A stretch of DNA of 64,000 nucleotides, from assembly GCA_937862815.1 (NCBI GenBank), contig CALMED010000002.1, positions 558,001 to 622,000 of the forward strand, written 5' to 3'. The notes beneath the pieces were generated by a model that worked only from the letters and a program-made list of their open reading frames with translations, was not told the DNA's origin and ran no database searches. Shown here in pieces: positions 8,036-18,100 of this stretch. The translations under genes were made by a program, and so were the position numbers. The DNA is from an uncultured Chitinophagaceae bacterium (GTDB taxonomy: Bacteria; Bacteroidota; Bacteroidia; Chitinophagales; Chitinophagaceae). How positions within the stretch are numbered: position 1 is the first letter of the stretch; the number at the start of each line of letters is the position of its first letter.

Positions 8036-9967
8036 TTATGCCTGCCACCAGTACAGGAACACCACGGCCAGTACCAGCACACCGCCAAAGAAATACAGCG
8101 TGTACTGCTGGATCTTGCCCGACTGCAGTCCTTTGATCACGCCCGACACCGCTGCGGTGCCGTACGCGATTCCGTTCATCAATCCGTCAACCACGTGCTT
8201 ATCCACCCAGGCAGCCGGACGTCCCACCAGCTGGAACAGGATTTTTTTGGTGACAAACAGGTAGATCTCGTCGATATAAAATTTCCGGCAGGCCGTATGG
8301 TACAGTGTGCCCAGGGATGTGGCCAACTGTTTAGGCTTGTCGTTTTCTGTTTTGTAGAGCCAGAGCGCCAGCAGGATGCCACCCAGTGCCAGTGCCAGCG
8401 GGGCGGCGGCAAAGGCCAGGTCCATGTGGGCATGCAGGGGACGCCCATCCAGGCTCACGTAGCTGCCAAAGGGCAGGAAGCCGGCGCCGATGGTGAGCAG
8501 GGCCAGCACCAGCAGCGGCAGTTTCATGCTGAGGGGGCCTTCGCCATGCGAGTGGTGTACGCTGGCTTCTTTGGCCCAGAAAATGGAAAAGTAAAGGCGG
8601 AACATGTAGAAGGCGGTGAGCCCGGAGGTGAGCAGGGCCACCCCATACAACAGGCGGTTCGACTGCCAGGCAGTGAGCAGGATTTCTTCTTTGCTGAAGA
8701 AACCGGCCAGGGGCCAGATGCCGGCAATGGCCAGGCAGGCAACGAGGAAGGTGATATGGGTAACGGGTAGGCCTTTGCGAAGACCTCCCATGTCTTTCAG
8801 TTCATTGCTGTGTACGAAGTGGATGATGGTACCCGCGCCCAGGAAGAGCAGGGATTTGAAAAAGGCGTGGGTGAACAGGTGAAAGAGGGACGCCGTGTAA
8901 CCCAGCTCATAGGCGCCGCGGGCACCGGTGAGTCCCAGGGCCAGCATCATGAAGCCGATCTGGCTCATGGTGGAATAGGCCAGCACCCGTTTGATATCGG
9001 TCTGCGTGCAGGCGATCACCGCGGCCAGCACGGCCGAAACGGCACCCACCAGGGTTACCAGGTCCAGCGCGGGCTGGCTCATGGCAAAGAGGGGGAACAT
9101 GCGGGCCACGAGGAACACGCCGGCCACCACCATGGTGGCGGCATGAATGAGGGCCGACACCGGCGTGGGGCCTTCCATGGCATCGGGCAGCCAGATGTGG
9201 AGGGGGAAGAGGGCCGACTTGCCGGCGCCGCCGATGAAGACCAGCGTTACCCCCCAGGTGAGGGCCGTGATGCCGGCAAAAGAGGCGGTGACCACGGCGA
9301 GGTGCTGGGCCGACTGCTTGGCAGTGAGGTTGGCGATGAGGGTCTGGAAGTCGAGGCTCTCACCATAAAAGCCCAGGATGAGGATGCCGGCAAGAAAGCC
9401 CAGGTCGGCAAAACGGGTCACGATGAATGCTTTTTTGGAAGCCGCAACGGCCGATGGCTTGTCGAAGTAGTAACCTATCAGCAGAAAGGACGAAACGCCC
9501 ACCAGTTCCCAGAAGATGTAGATCTGGAAGAGGTTGGAGGAGAGAACCAGTCCCAGCATGGAGAAGGTGAACAGGCCGAGGAACGCGTAGTAAGTGGCAA
9601 AGCGTTCTTCTCCTTTCATGTAGCCCAGGCTGAACACATGCACCATCAGCGACACCACACTCACCACCACCAGCATCATCACCGAAATGGGGTCGAGCAG
9701 GATGCCCATGTCGATGGACAGGCGGTCGCTGAATACCAGCCAGGTGTGGCGCAGGGCGGTTACCGGCACATACGCGCCTCCGGTGCGGCCATCAACGATG
9801 AAGTATTGCCAGGCCGTGTAGAGCGACAGCACGGTGGTGACGAGCAGCAGGGCGGTGCCGATCCATCCGGACGATTCCTTCAGGTACCGGCGGCCAAACA
9901 GACCCAGTACGGCAAAGCCGGCCAGGGGCAGCAGTGGAATCCATGCGATGTAGCTTGCGTAATTCAT
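8036..9967 (-). CDS. nuoL: NADH-quinone oxidoreductase subunit L
   Basis: 643 aa, the largest antiporter-like membrane subunit, with the expected long C-terminal part that carries the lateral helix. Motifs seen are WELVGVSSFLLIGYYFDKP, FIGGAGKSALFPLHIWLPDAMEGPTPVSALIHAATMVVAG and DIKRVLAYSTMSQIGFMMLALG. It begins 1 base after the nuoK stop, so the two are translationally coupled. Confidence 0.98.
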   Translation of the reverse strand: MNYASYIAWIPLLPLAGFAVLGLFGRRYLKESSGWIGTALLLVTTVLSLYTAWQYFIVDGRTGGAYVPVTALRHTWLVFSDRLSIDMGILLDPISVMMLVVVSVVSLMVHVFSLGYMKGEERFATYYAFLGLFTFSMLGLVLSSNLFQIYIFWELVGVSSFLLIGYYFDKPSAVAASKKAFIVTRFADLGFLAGILILGFYGESLDFQTLIANLTAKQSAQHLAVVTASFAGITALTWGVTLVFIGGAGKSALFPLHIWLPDAMEGPTPVSALIHAATMVVAGVFLVARMFPLFAMSQPALDLVTLVGAVSAVLAAVIACTQTDIKRVLAYSTMSQIGFMMLALGLTGARGAYELGYTASLFHLFTHAFFKSLLFLGAGTIIHFVHSNELKDMGGLRKGLPVTHITFLVACLAIAGIWPLAGFFSKEEILLTAWQSNRLLYGVALLTSGLTAFYMFRLYFSIFWAKEASVHHSHGEGPLSMKLPLLVLALLTIGAGFLPFGSYVSLDGRPLHAHMDLAFAAAPLALALGGILLALWLYKTENDKPKQLATSLGTLYHTACRKFYIDEIYLFVTKKILFQLVGRPAAWVDKHVVDGLMNGIAYGTAAVSGVIKGLQSGKIQQYTLYFFGGVLVLAVVFLYWWQA

Positions 9968-9968
9968 G

Positions 9969-10283
9969 TCAGTATTTCATTTCACCGGCGTCTTCCACAT
10001 CAATGGAACGGTAGTTACGGTAAAGGTTGATGATAATGGCAATGGCCACGGCCGCTTCGGCGGCGGCAATGGCAATGAGAAACAGGGTGAAAAACAATCC
10101 CTCCAGTGCTTCGGGGTAGAGGTACTTATTGAAGGCGACGAAGTTGATGTTGACGCTGTTGAGCATCAGTTCCACCGACATGAGCAGGGTGATCATGTTG
10201 CGGCGCGTAAACAGTCCGTACATGCCGATAAAAAACAGCGCTGTACTCAGGAACAGGATGTGTTCGAGGGGAATTGCGTTCAT
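9969..10283 (-). CDS. nuoK: NADH-quinone oxidoreductase subunit K
   Basis: 104 aa, three predicted membrane helices. It carries the NuoK signature GMYGLFTRRNMITLLMSVEL with the conserved Glu in MSVELMLNSVN and a second Glu in AAAEAAVAIAI, both part of the membrane proton path of complex I. Its start overlaps the nuoJ stop by 4 bases. Confidence 0.97.
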   Translation of the reverse strand: MNAIPLEHILFLSTALFFIGMYGLFTRRNMITLLMSVELMLNSVNINFVAFNKYLYPEALEGLFFTLFLIAIAAAEAAVAIAIIINLYRNYRSIDVEDAGEMKY

Positions 10284-10795
10284 GCTTCTTCGGGTTTAGA
10301 TTTCATGGCAATTACGATGCAGCCGATCATGGCGGCCAGCAGGAGCAGGCTGATGACCTCAAAGGGCAGGGCGTATCCGCCGGGGCCCACGCCCATCATC
10401 TGCTCTCCGATGCGGGCAACGGTCCACGGGAAACTGCCATCGCTTTGCCGGAAGCCGTGCTGGTAAATCAGCAGTCCGGTAAGGCCCGCGCCCAGCAATA
10501 CCGCCAGTGCGCCGGCTACGAGGCGGGTGCGGGGTGTGCGGGGCATTTCGTGGCCCGCCTGTTGGGTGAGGAAAACGGAAAAAATAATGAGCACCACGAT
10601 GCCGCCCACGTACACCACAATCTGCACGGCGGCGATGAATTCCACTTCCAGCAGGAAGTAAAGCCCGCCAATGCCGATGAGGGTAAACAGCAGCCAGATG
10701 GCCGAGCGGAAGATCTTCCGTGTGGATACCGACAGCAGGGCCATGCCCAGGATAAAGGCCGACAGCAGGTAGAAAAGCAGTTGCGTCGCGTTCAT
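10280..10795 (-). CDS. nuoJ: NADH-quinone oxidoreductase subunit J
   Basis: 171 aa with five predicted membrane helices. The NuoJ pattern is clear in LEVEFIAAVQIVVYVGGIVVLIIF. It is separated from nuoI by 51 bases and overlaps nuoK by 4. A normal-length subunit of the membrane arm of complex I. Confidence 0.95.
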   Translation of the reverse strand: MNATQLLFYLLSAFILGMALLSVSTRKIFRSAIWLLFTLIGIGGLYFLLEVEFIAAVQIVVYVGGIVVLIIFSVFLTQQAGHEMPRTPRTRLVAGALAVLLGAGLTGLLIYQHGFRQSDGSFPWTVARIGEQMMGVGPGGYALPFEVISLLLLAAMIGCIVIAMKSKPEEA

Positions 10796-10846
10796 GTTGT
10801 TGTTTTAAGGTATTCATACCGGGTTCAGCCGTTGCCGGCTGTTCCC

Positions 10847-11329
10847 TTATTCCACTCCTTCCCGGATCTTCGATCCCGGCTTGTTCAGCCGTTTGATCAG
10901 CTGGTTGCGGTCGTACACGCTGTGTTCGAAGGTCTGCGCCATTTTGATAGCGCTGGTGGGACAGGCTTCGATGCACAGGTTGCACATGGTGCAGAGTTCC
11001 AGGTGATAAATAAAGGTGTCGAGCGCTTTTTTCTTTTTGCCGGTGGCTTCATCCAGATCAAATTTCGTGATGATTTTGATGGTACCGTTGGGGCAGGCCA
11101 GTTCGCAGGCGGTGCAGCCGGTACAGGCGTGTTCGTTGTTGGTGTCGTGGGTCATCACCACTTCTCCTTTGAACCGTTCGGGTAATACAAGGGTATCCCG
11201 GTTGTCGGGGTACTGCTCGGTGATGATTTCCTTGTGGTGCGTGAAATAGTAGCCGGTCATCTTCATGCCCGTGGCCAGGGATTTCATGGCGCCCCAGACG
11301 TCTTTTACATATTCCTTCAGAAAAGCCAT
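10847..11329 (-). CDS. nuoI: NADH-quinone oxidoreductase subunit I (two 4Fe-4S clusters)
   Basis: 160 aa from the ATG at 11329 (MAFLKEYVKDVWGAMKSL). A longer open frame to 11464 overlaps nuoH and has no family resemblance, so the shorter start is chosen. Two ferredoxin-type motifs bind clusters N6a and N6b: C69-x2-C72-x2-C75-x3-C79-P and C113-x2-C116-x2-C119-x3-C123-P. This subunit passes electrons towards the N2 cluster in NuoB. It is present even though the NADH-oxidising subunits that normally feed it are not encoded here. Confidence 0.96.
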   Translation of the reverse strand: MAFLKEYVKDVWGAMKSLATGMKMTGYYFTHHKEIITEQYPDNRDTLVLPERFKGEVVMTHDTNNEHACTGCTACELACPNGTIKIITKFDLDEATGKKKKALDTFIYHLELCTMCNLCIEACPTSAIKMAQTFEHSVYDRNQLIKRLNKPGSKIREGVE

Positions 11330-11385
11330 AGTATGCTTCGTTTGGTGGTGGTGTTTTCCGGTGGGTTGCAACGGTTTCAGGTTGA

Positions 11386-12462
11386 CTAAAAATGCCAGCC
11401 CAGGATGGCAATCACCGTCACCAGCAGCAGGTTGACCAGGCTGATGGGGAGCAGGTATTTCCATTCGAGGTTGAGCAACTGGTCAATGCGGAGGCGGGGG
11501 AAGGTCCACCGGAACCACATGATCACGAATATCAGGAAGAAGGTTTTGCCAAAGAACCACACGCTCGACGGGATGTAATCCATTACGCGGTTGAAGCCGT
11601 CCCAGCTGCCGATGTGAAAAGGCATCCATCCGCCGAGGAAGAGGGTGGCGCCGATGGCGCAGACGATGAACACGTTGATGTATTCGGCCAGGAAAAAGAG
11701 GGCGAATTTCATCCCGGAGTACTCGGTGTGAAAGCCGGCGGTGAGTTCACTCTCGGCTTCGGCCAGGTCGAAGGGCGCCCGGTTGGTCTCGGCCGTTACG
11801 GCAATGATGAAGATGATGAAGGAAATGACCATGGGCAGGTGTCCCTTGAAGAGCCACCAGCCGTTGGCCTGCGACTGTACAATATCGCCGAGGCTGAGAC
11901 TGCCCGTAAGCACAATCACGGCCAGTACGGCAAAGCCGGCCGACAGTTCGTAGCTGACGATCTGCGCTCCGCTGCGCATCGCTCCCAAGAGGGAGTATTT
12001 GTTGTTGCTGGCCCATCCCGCCATGAGGATGGCGATGACCGATAGGGAGGAGATGGCCGAGATGTAGAGAACGCCGATGTTGATGTCCCAGAGCTGGAAG
12101 TTGCGGGCAAAGCCAATGGGCGCCATCAGCAGCATGGCCACAATCATGGCAATGAAGGGAGCCACGTTAAACAGCAGTTTGTCGGCACCGGTGGGCGTCA
12201 TGCCTTCTTTCACCAGCAGTTTGAGGGTATCGGCCAGGGACTGCAGCATGCCTTTGGGACCCACCCGGTTGGGACCGAGGCGGATCTGCATCCAGGCGGC
12301 CACTTTGCGTTCCATCAGCACCAGTACCAGCCCCAGTACGGCAAAGAGACTAATCACGGCCACGCCGGCCAGCACCATTTCGGCGGCTGTGGCCCAGGCG
12401 GTTGGCAGCTGTGCGTTGAGCCATTCGTGCAGCTGTGCAGCAATCTGTTCAAAACTCCACAT
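11386..12462 (-). CDS. nuoH: NADH-quinone oxidoreductase subunit H
   Basis: 358 aa membrane subunit forming much of the quinone chamber. Typical stretches are RLGPNRVGPKGMLQSLADTLKLL, ETNRAPFDLAEAESELTAGFHTEYSGMKFALFFLAEY and WFRWTFPRLRIDQLL. The N-terminus starts 40 bases after nuoD, exactly where nuoE, nuoF and nuoG are found in fourteen-gene operons. Confidence 0.98.
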   Translation of the reverse strand: MWSFEQIAAQLHEWLNAQLPTAWATAAEMVLAGVAVISLFAVLGLVLVLMERKVAAWMQIRLGPNRVGPKGMLQSLADTLKLLVKEGMTPTGADKLLFNVAPFIAMIVAMLLMAPIGFARNFQLWDINIGVLYISAISSLSVIAILMAGWASNNKYSLLGAMRSGAQIVSYELSAGFAVLAVIVLTGSLSLGDIVQSQANGWWLFKGHLPMVISFIIFIIAVTAETNRAPFDLAEAESELTAGFHTEYSGMKFALFFLAEYINVFIVCAIGATLFLGGWMPFHIGSWDGFNRVMDYIPSSVWFFGKTFFLIFVIMWFRWTFPRLRIDQLLNLEWKYLLPISLVNLLLVTVIAILGWHF

Positions 12463-12502
12463 ACGTTGTCAGCGTTTCAGGGTTCAGTTGTACCGGCACG
12501 CC

Positions 12503-13636
12503 TCAGCGGTCAATGTCGGGTATCACGAGGTCCAGCGTGCCCATGGCCGCGATCAGGTCGCCGATTTTGCCGCCCCTCACCATGTCGTTGAGGATGGAGA
12601 GGTTGGAGAAGCCCGGCGAGCGGAACTTGATGCGGTAGGGGGTGGTGCCGCCCTCGCTCACGATGTACACGCCCAGTTCGCCCCGGGCCGTTTCCACCAT
12701 GGTATAAAACTCTCCTTTGGGCAGTTTCAGCACGGCCTTGGTCTTGGCCTGGAAATCGCCTTCCGGGATGTTGTCAATCAGTTGTTCGATGATGCGGATC
12801 GACTGCTGCATTTCGCCCATCCGCACCAGGTAACGGGCGTAGGCATCGCCGCCGGTTTCCAGCACTTCGTCAAATTCCAGCCGGTCGTACACTTCGTAGG
12901 GATAGTGCTTGCGCACGTCGCAGGACACCCCGCTGCCGCGGGCTACCGGTCCCGTACAACCGTAGGAGATGGCCTGTTCGGCGCTGATCACGCCCACGCC
13001 TTTCATGCGGTTCCGGAAGATGACGTTCCCGGTGAGGAGTTCGTCGTATTCGTGGATCTTGGATTTGTAGAGCTCAATGAAAGCTTTCACCCGTCGCTGA
13101 AAGTTGGGGTGGAGGTCGTGCATTACGCCGCCTGGCACATTGTAATTCATTGTCAGGCGGGCGCCGCAGGTTTCTTCCATGATCTCGTTGATCGTCTCCC
13201 GTTCGCGGAATGCGTGGAAGAAGGGCGTGAAGGCGCCGAGGTCCATGGCCATGGCGCCCCACCACAGTTCGTGGGAGGCAATGCGGGTGAGTTCGTCCAA
13301 CAGCACCCGGATCACCCGGGCGCGGGGCGGTATTTCGAGTTGCAGTCCCTGTTCCACGCAGAGGGCGCAGGCGTGGTTGTTGATGTGGGCGGAGAGGTAA
13401 TCCATCCGGCTGGTGACGTAGATGAACTGCCGGTAACTGAGGCTCTCGCACATCTTTTCGATGGAACGGTGGATATAACCCAGGTTGGGCTCAATTTTTT
13501 TGATGGTCTCGCCATTGAGCGTGATCACCAGGTGCAGCACCCCGTGCGTGGCCGGATGCTGCGGTCCCACGTTGATGATCATGTCGCCGTGGTTCTCCGG
13601 TGTGGCTTCTTGTATGATTTCCGTTTCCCGGTACAT
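12503..13636 (-). CDS. nuoD: NADH-quinone oxidoreductase subunit D (49 kDa type)
   Basis: 377 aa. It carries the quinone-site motif GPQHPATHGVL near residues 24-34, followed by GYIHRSIEKM and SRMDYLSAHINNHAC. Not fused to NuoC, which is a separate upstream gene. This subunit forms the quinone-reduction pocket with NuoB and NuoH. A 136-base spacer with short CATT-rich repeats separates it from nuoC. Confidence 0.97.
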   Translation of the reverse strand: MYRETEIIQEATPENHGDMIINVGPQHPATHGVLHLVITLNGETIKKIEPNLGYIHRSIEKMCESLSYRQFIYVTSRMDYLSAHINNHACALCVEQGLQLEIPPRARVIRVLLDELTRIASHELWWGAMAMDLGAFTPFFHAFRERETINEIMEETCGARLTMNYNVPGGVMHDLHPNFQRRVKAFIELYKSKIHEYDELLTGNVIFRNRMKGVGVISAEQAISYGCTGPVARGSGVSCDVRKHYPYEVYDRLEFDEVLETGGDAYARYLVRMGEMQQSIRIIEQLIDNIPEGDFQAKTKAVLKLPKGEFYTMVETARGELGVYIVSEGGTTPYRIKFRSPGFSNLSILNDMVRGGKIGDLIAAMGTLDLVIPDIDR

Positions 13637-13738
13637 GGTTATGGTCTCTCTTTGCCTTTTATACGATTAATCGGGTTCTGATCTGTCTGTTTGTATTTCC
13701 CCCGTTTCCGGTGATGTTTTTCCGGTTGCCGCAGCGCT

Positions 13739-13772
13739 CACCCATTTGCACATTTACCCATTCGCACATTAT
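13739..13772. repeat. CATT-rich microsatellite-like spacer between nuoC and nuoD
   Basis: The spacer reads as degenerate repeats of CCATTTGCACATTTACC and CCATTCGCACATT. Related CATTTACAC/CATTCA strings occur at 22144-22288 and 60795-60819. No coding or clear regulatory role is visible. Confidence 0.5.
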
Positions 13773-14234
13773 TTACAGTTTTATCATATTCACCGGATCC
13801 TCAAAATCTTTCCGCAACGGATTCTTTCCTTCCCACCCCGCCGGCAGTATCAGCAGTTTCAGGTTGGGGTGGTTGGTAAACTGCACGCCAAAGAGTTCGT
13901 ACACCTCCCGTTCGTGGAATTCGGCGGTGCGCCATATCCCGCTCACGCTGGCAATTTCGGGCTGCTCGCGGTTGAGATTGCTTTTGATGATGGCATGATG
14001 TCCCAGCCGGGTCGACCGCAGGTGGTACACCATGGTGAGGTGGGTTTTCCAGTCGATGCAGGTGAGGCAAAACAAAAAGTTGAACTGCAGCGCATCATCG
14101 TTCCGCAGCGCGGTGGCGGTGGCAAGCCATTCACCGGGCTCCACCAGGTACGCGGGCCAGGGTCCGCCTTCGGTGGGGGTGAGGGCTGGCAGTAATTCCT
14201 GGAGCGGCAGCGGGGTGGTGGTTCCGGTACTCAT
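13773..14234 (-). CDS. nuoC: NADH-quinone oxidoreductase subunit C (30 kDa type)
   Basis: 153 aa from the ATG at 14234. The longer open frame to 14336 runs into nuoB and lacks family resemblance. The C-terminal half has the NuoC signature [21 protein letters not shown] followed by [15 protein letters not shown]. The start overlaps the nuoB stop by 4 bases (ATGA), as expected for coupled translation. Peripheral-arm subunit of complex I. Confidence 0.95.
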   Translation of the reverse strand: MSTGTTTPLPLQELLPALTPTEGGPWPAYLVEPGEWLATATALRNDDALQFNFLFCLTCIDWKTHLTMVYHLRSTRLGHHAIIKSNLNREQPEIASVSGIWRTAEFHEREVYELFGVQFTNHPNLKLLILPAGWEGKNPLRKDFEDPVNMIKL

Positions 14235-14806
14235 GCTTCTTTGCCCTCCCGTATCTGTTCGCGGGTAAGGCCGCTGTTGATTTTTTTCTGCAGGGTGATG
14301 AGGGAGTGCAGCAGGGCTTCGGGCCGCGGCGGGCAACCGGCCACGTACACATCCACGGGGATGATGTGGTCGGCTCCCTTCACCACCGAGTAGGTATTGT
14401 AAAAGAAGGGGCCTCCGCTGATGGCGCAGGCGCCCATGGCAATCACGTACTTGGGTTCGGGCATCTGGTCGTAGAGTCGTTTGAGCACCGGGGCCATTTT
14501 GTTGACGATGGTACCGGCGATGATGATCACATCCGCCTGCCGGGGGGTGGCACGGGCCACTTCAAAGCCAAAGCGGGAAAAGTCGTATTTGGCGCCGGCC
14601 ACGGCCATGTATTCGATGCCGCAGCAGCTGGTGGCAAAGGTGAGGGGCCAGATGGAGTTGGAGCGGGCCCAGTTGATCAGTTCATCGAGCTTGCTGAGCA
14701 TCACCCCGCCGCCGGGCAGTTCGTGCACCTGGCCGGGGAACACCGCGTCGCCCCCCTCGGGGTGGGCATGGATCTCGGCGGCAGAAGGCAGTTTCGTTGC
14801 GTCCAT
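14231..14806 (-). CDS. nuoB: NADH-quinone oxidoreductase subunit B (N2 cluster)
   Basis: 191 aa. The four ligands of the terminal 4Fe-4S cluster N2 are visible: the tandem C61-C62 in [11 protein letters not shown]127 in MGACAISGG and C158 in [12 protein letters not shown]. The extension of about 40 residues before the core is mildly long. This subunit donates electrons to quinone together with NuoD. Confidence 0.97.
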   Translation of the reverse strand: MDATKLPSAAEIHAHPEGGDAVFPGQVHELPGGGVMLSKLDELINWARSNSIWPLTFATSCCGIEYMAVAGAKYDFSRFGFEVARATPRQADVIIIAGTIVNKMAPVLKRLYDQMPEPKYVIAMGACAISGGPFFYNTYSVVKGADHIIPVDVYVAGCPPRPEALLHSLITLQKKINSGLTREQIREGKEA

Positions 14807-14824
14807 AGTGCTTAATCGGTTGGT

Positions 14825-15181
14825 TTACATCCACTTCAATGCGCCTTTTTTATGGGCGTAGAGGAAGCCGAGAAAGAGGATGAAAAAGAAAATGACCACT
14901 TCCACCAGGGCCAGCCAGCCTACCTGTTTCACCACCACGGCCCAGGGATAGAGGAAGACGAGTTCCACATCAAAAATCAGAAAGATGAGTGCAAAGAGGT
15001 AATAGCCCACGTTAAACTGGATCCAACTCGGTCCCTGTGTGGGAATCCCGCACTCAATGGCTTCTCCTTTTTGGGGGTTGGTGGTGGCGCGGGTCACCAG
15101 CCGGGCAATGAGGATGGCGATGCCGGAAAAGGCAATGGCGGCAATGGTTAATACGATCAGCGAAGCGGCACCCATGGGCAA
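14825..15181 (-). CDS. nuoA: NADH-quinone oxidoreductase subunit A
   Basis: 118 aa, three membrane helices. The signature YECG-like EAIECGIPTQGP and FLIFDVELVFLYPWA are present. First gene of the nuo operon, 18 bases ahead of nuoB. The promoter should lie in the 15182-15300 area, but no clean -33/-7 pair is seen there. Confidence 0.96.
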   Translation of the reverse strand: MPMGAASLIVLTIAAIAFSGIAILIARLVTRATTNPQKGEAIECGIPTQGPSWIQFNVGYYLFALIFLIFDVELVFLYPWAVVVKQVGWLALVEVVIFFFILFLGFLYAHKKGALKWM

Positions 15182-15297
15182 GCGAGTTTGGTAGCGAAAA
15201 TAGATGCCTAATATACAACGAAAGATGATATGAATTAGCGGCGCGGCTGATGATCGTGGGGAATTTTCAGGTGCAAGACGTAAGGCCTAAGGTAGAA

Positions 15298-15636
15298 GGC
15301 ATAAGGCATTAGGCGGAAGGCATAGGGCGGATGTCCGGATGGTGATGATTTGTTAGAGCAATCCCCCCTCGCGAACGCAACCCCAATCAGTCCTTCACTC
15401 ATTCAATCCTTGTAATTCCTCTGCGATGGCCTCTTCTTCTCATTTCGCTGCGCCAAAAAAAGGCATGAGGCGGAAGGCATGAGGCGTAAGGCATAAGGCG
15501 GATGTCCGGAGGGTGATGGTATGTTAGAACAATCCCTCGCGGCCGCAACCCCATTCAGTCCTTCAATCCTTCACTCATTCAATCCTTGTTCCTCCTCTGC
15601 GATGGCCTCCTTTTCTCATTTCGCTGCGCCAAAAAA
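15298..15636. repeat. Imperfect tandem duplication, unit about 171-176 bases
   Basis: Copy 1 is about 15298-15460 and copy 2 about 15463-15636. Both contain GGCGGATGTCCGGA (15326 and 15497), a TCCTTCACTCATTCAATCCTT-like string, CTCTGCGATGGCCTC, and both end in CATTTCGCTGCGCCAAAAAA (15441-15460 and 15617-15636). Each copy starts with shorter internal repeats of the type AAGGCATAAGGC. Not coding. Confidence 0.85.
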
Positions 15637-15726
15637 TGCCAACTGGCGAACAACAGCTAGCTCAACCCGTTACCACCCGCCTGCGGGGTTTGCAACCGCC
15701 GCCGGGGGATGAGCGCACCGACCCCC

Positions 15727-15847
15727 AATCCGAAATCTGCAATCCCCGTCTGTCTCGGGGAAGGATTCCCACTCCCGGCCGGCCAGAACCCCCCCAATCC
15801 GAAATCTGCAATCCGAAATCTGCAATCCCAAATCCCAAATCCCAAAC
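15727..15847. repeat. Short direct repeats AATCCGAAATCTGCAATCC
   Basis: The 19-mer occurs at 15727-15745, 15796-15814 and 15810-15828, the last two overlapping, followed by three tandem AATCCCA heptamers. It lies just upstream of the atpD promoter. Role unknown. Confidence 0.85.
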
Positions 15848-15885
15848 TTCCTTCCTTTTGATTTTTCAAATCCCCCCCGCCCCCT

Positions 15886-15893
15886 TACCTTTG
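15886..15893 (+). promoter_or_regulatory. Probable promoter -7 element of atpD
   Basis: TACCTTTG matches the Bacteroidota -7 consensus TAnnTTTG and lies 41 bases before the atpD start. A TTTTG at 15856-15860 is a possible -33 element, but the spacing (25 bases) is longer than the usual 19-21. Confidence 0.55.
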
Positions 15894-15921
15894 CGGCCGG
15901 AATCGTAAACCCTCTCATTAA

Positions 15922-17433
<1,512 letters not shown>

Positions 17434-17498
17434 ATGTTAAGGAAAGGGCAGGAGGCCCCTACCTTAAACGTACAACCTTCAACGTTAAACCGTTTTAC

Positions 17499-17753
17499 AT
17501 GAACTTAGAAATAGTCACTCCCATCGGTAAGATGTACAGCGGCGAGGTTCTCGGCGTGCAACTCCCCGGCATCACCGGCAGCTTTGAAGTGCTCGATAAC
17601 CACGCGCCGTTGGTCAGCGCCCTCAAAGCCGGCCGCCTGAAAGTGCTGGTGGCCAAAAACCAGGACGAGTACTACCAGATCCAGGGCGGTTTTGTGGAAG
17701 TGCTCCGCAACAAAGTGACCGTACTTGTGGAGGCAAGCAAAAAGGAAGAGTGA
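17499..17753 (+). CDS. atpC: F1F0 ATP synthase subunit epsilon (short form)
   Basis: 84 aa. The N-terminal beta-sandwich of the epsilon subunit is recognisable (MNLEIVTPIGKMYSGEV, LPGITGSFEVLDNHAPLVSALKAG). The C-terminal helical hairpin that makes up the second half of the roughly 130-residue E. coli subunit is absent, as in many Bacteroidota. It lies 65 bases after atpD in the same transcript. Confidence 0.95.
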   Translation: MNLEIVTPIGKMYSGEVLGVQLPGITGSFEVLDNHAPLVSALKAGRLKVLVAKNQDEYYQIQGGFVEVLRNKVTVLVEASKKEE

Positions 17754-17784
17754 TCCCGCATTTCTCCCGATGAAAATTTTACAG

Positions 17785-17811
17785 CCGCCTGCAACCGCAG
17801 GCGGTTTTTTT
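17785..17811 (+). terminator. Rho-independent terminator after atpC
   Basis: Perfect 8-bp stem CCGCCTGC/GCAGGCGG with an AACC loop followed by seven T, 31 bases after the atpC stop. Confidence 0.9.
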
Positions 17812-17815
17812 ATTC

Positions 17816-18100
17816 AGACTTATCAGGTTTCCCGGGCGGCGCTGGATTGCTTTTGAATGGGAGATAAAACCTATCAGGTTTGCCGGGCAGGGCTGCAGCG
17901 CTGCAAACGTTATAGGTTTTTTTGCCGGGTCGGCGCTTCATCCTCTTTAAAATGAATCCAGACTTATAAGGTTTGCCGGGCGGACGGGCAGGGCTGCAAA
18001 CCTGATAGGTCTTTTTTTAGGACGGCTGTGGAGGGCTGCAAACCTGATAGGTCTTTTTTTCGGGCGGTTGGGCAGCGCTGCAAACCCTAAAGGTCTTTCC
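17816..18100. repeat. Cluster of palindromic ACCTnnnAGGT repeats
   Basis: At least two full hairpin units and three half units. Unit B at 17866-17923 pairs AAAACCTAT with ATAGGTTTT and GTTTGC with GCAAAC. Unit C at 17960-18018 pairs AGACTTAT with ATAGGTCT and GGTTTGC with GCAAACC. Half units lie at 17816-17837, about 18031-18060 and 18061-18100. Several are followed by T-runs, so some may terminate transcription. The last copy overlaps the 3' end of the DUF4143 gene. Further members lie at 19387-19439 and 20354-20368. Confidence 0.85.

Noticed and set aside
5051..8770. Long plus-strand open frames opposite nuoN, nuoM and nuoL
   Set aside because: Antisense to clearly identified nuo genes; composition is His/Gln/Gly-rich and meaningless.
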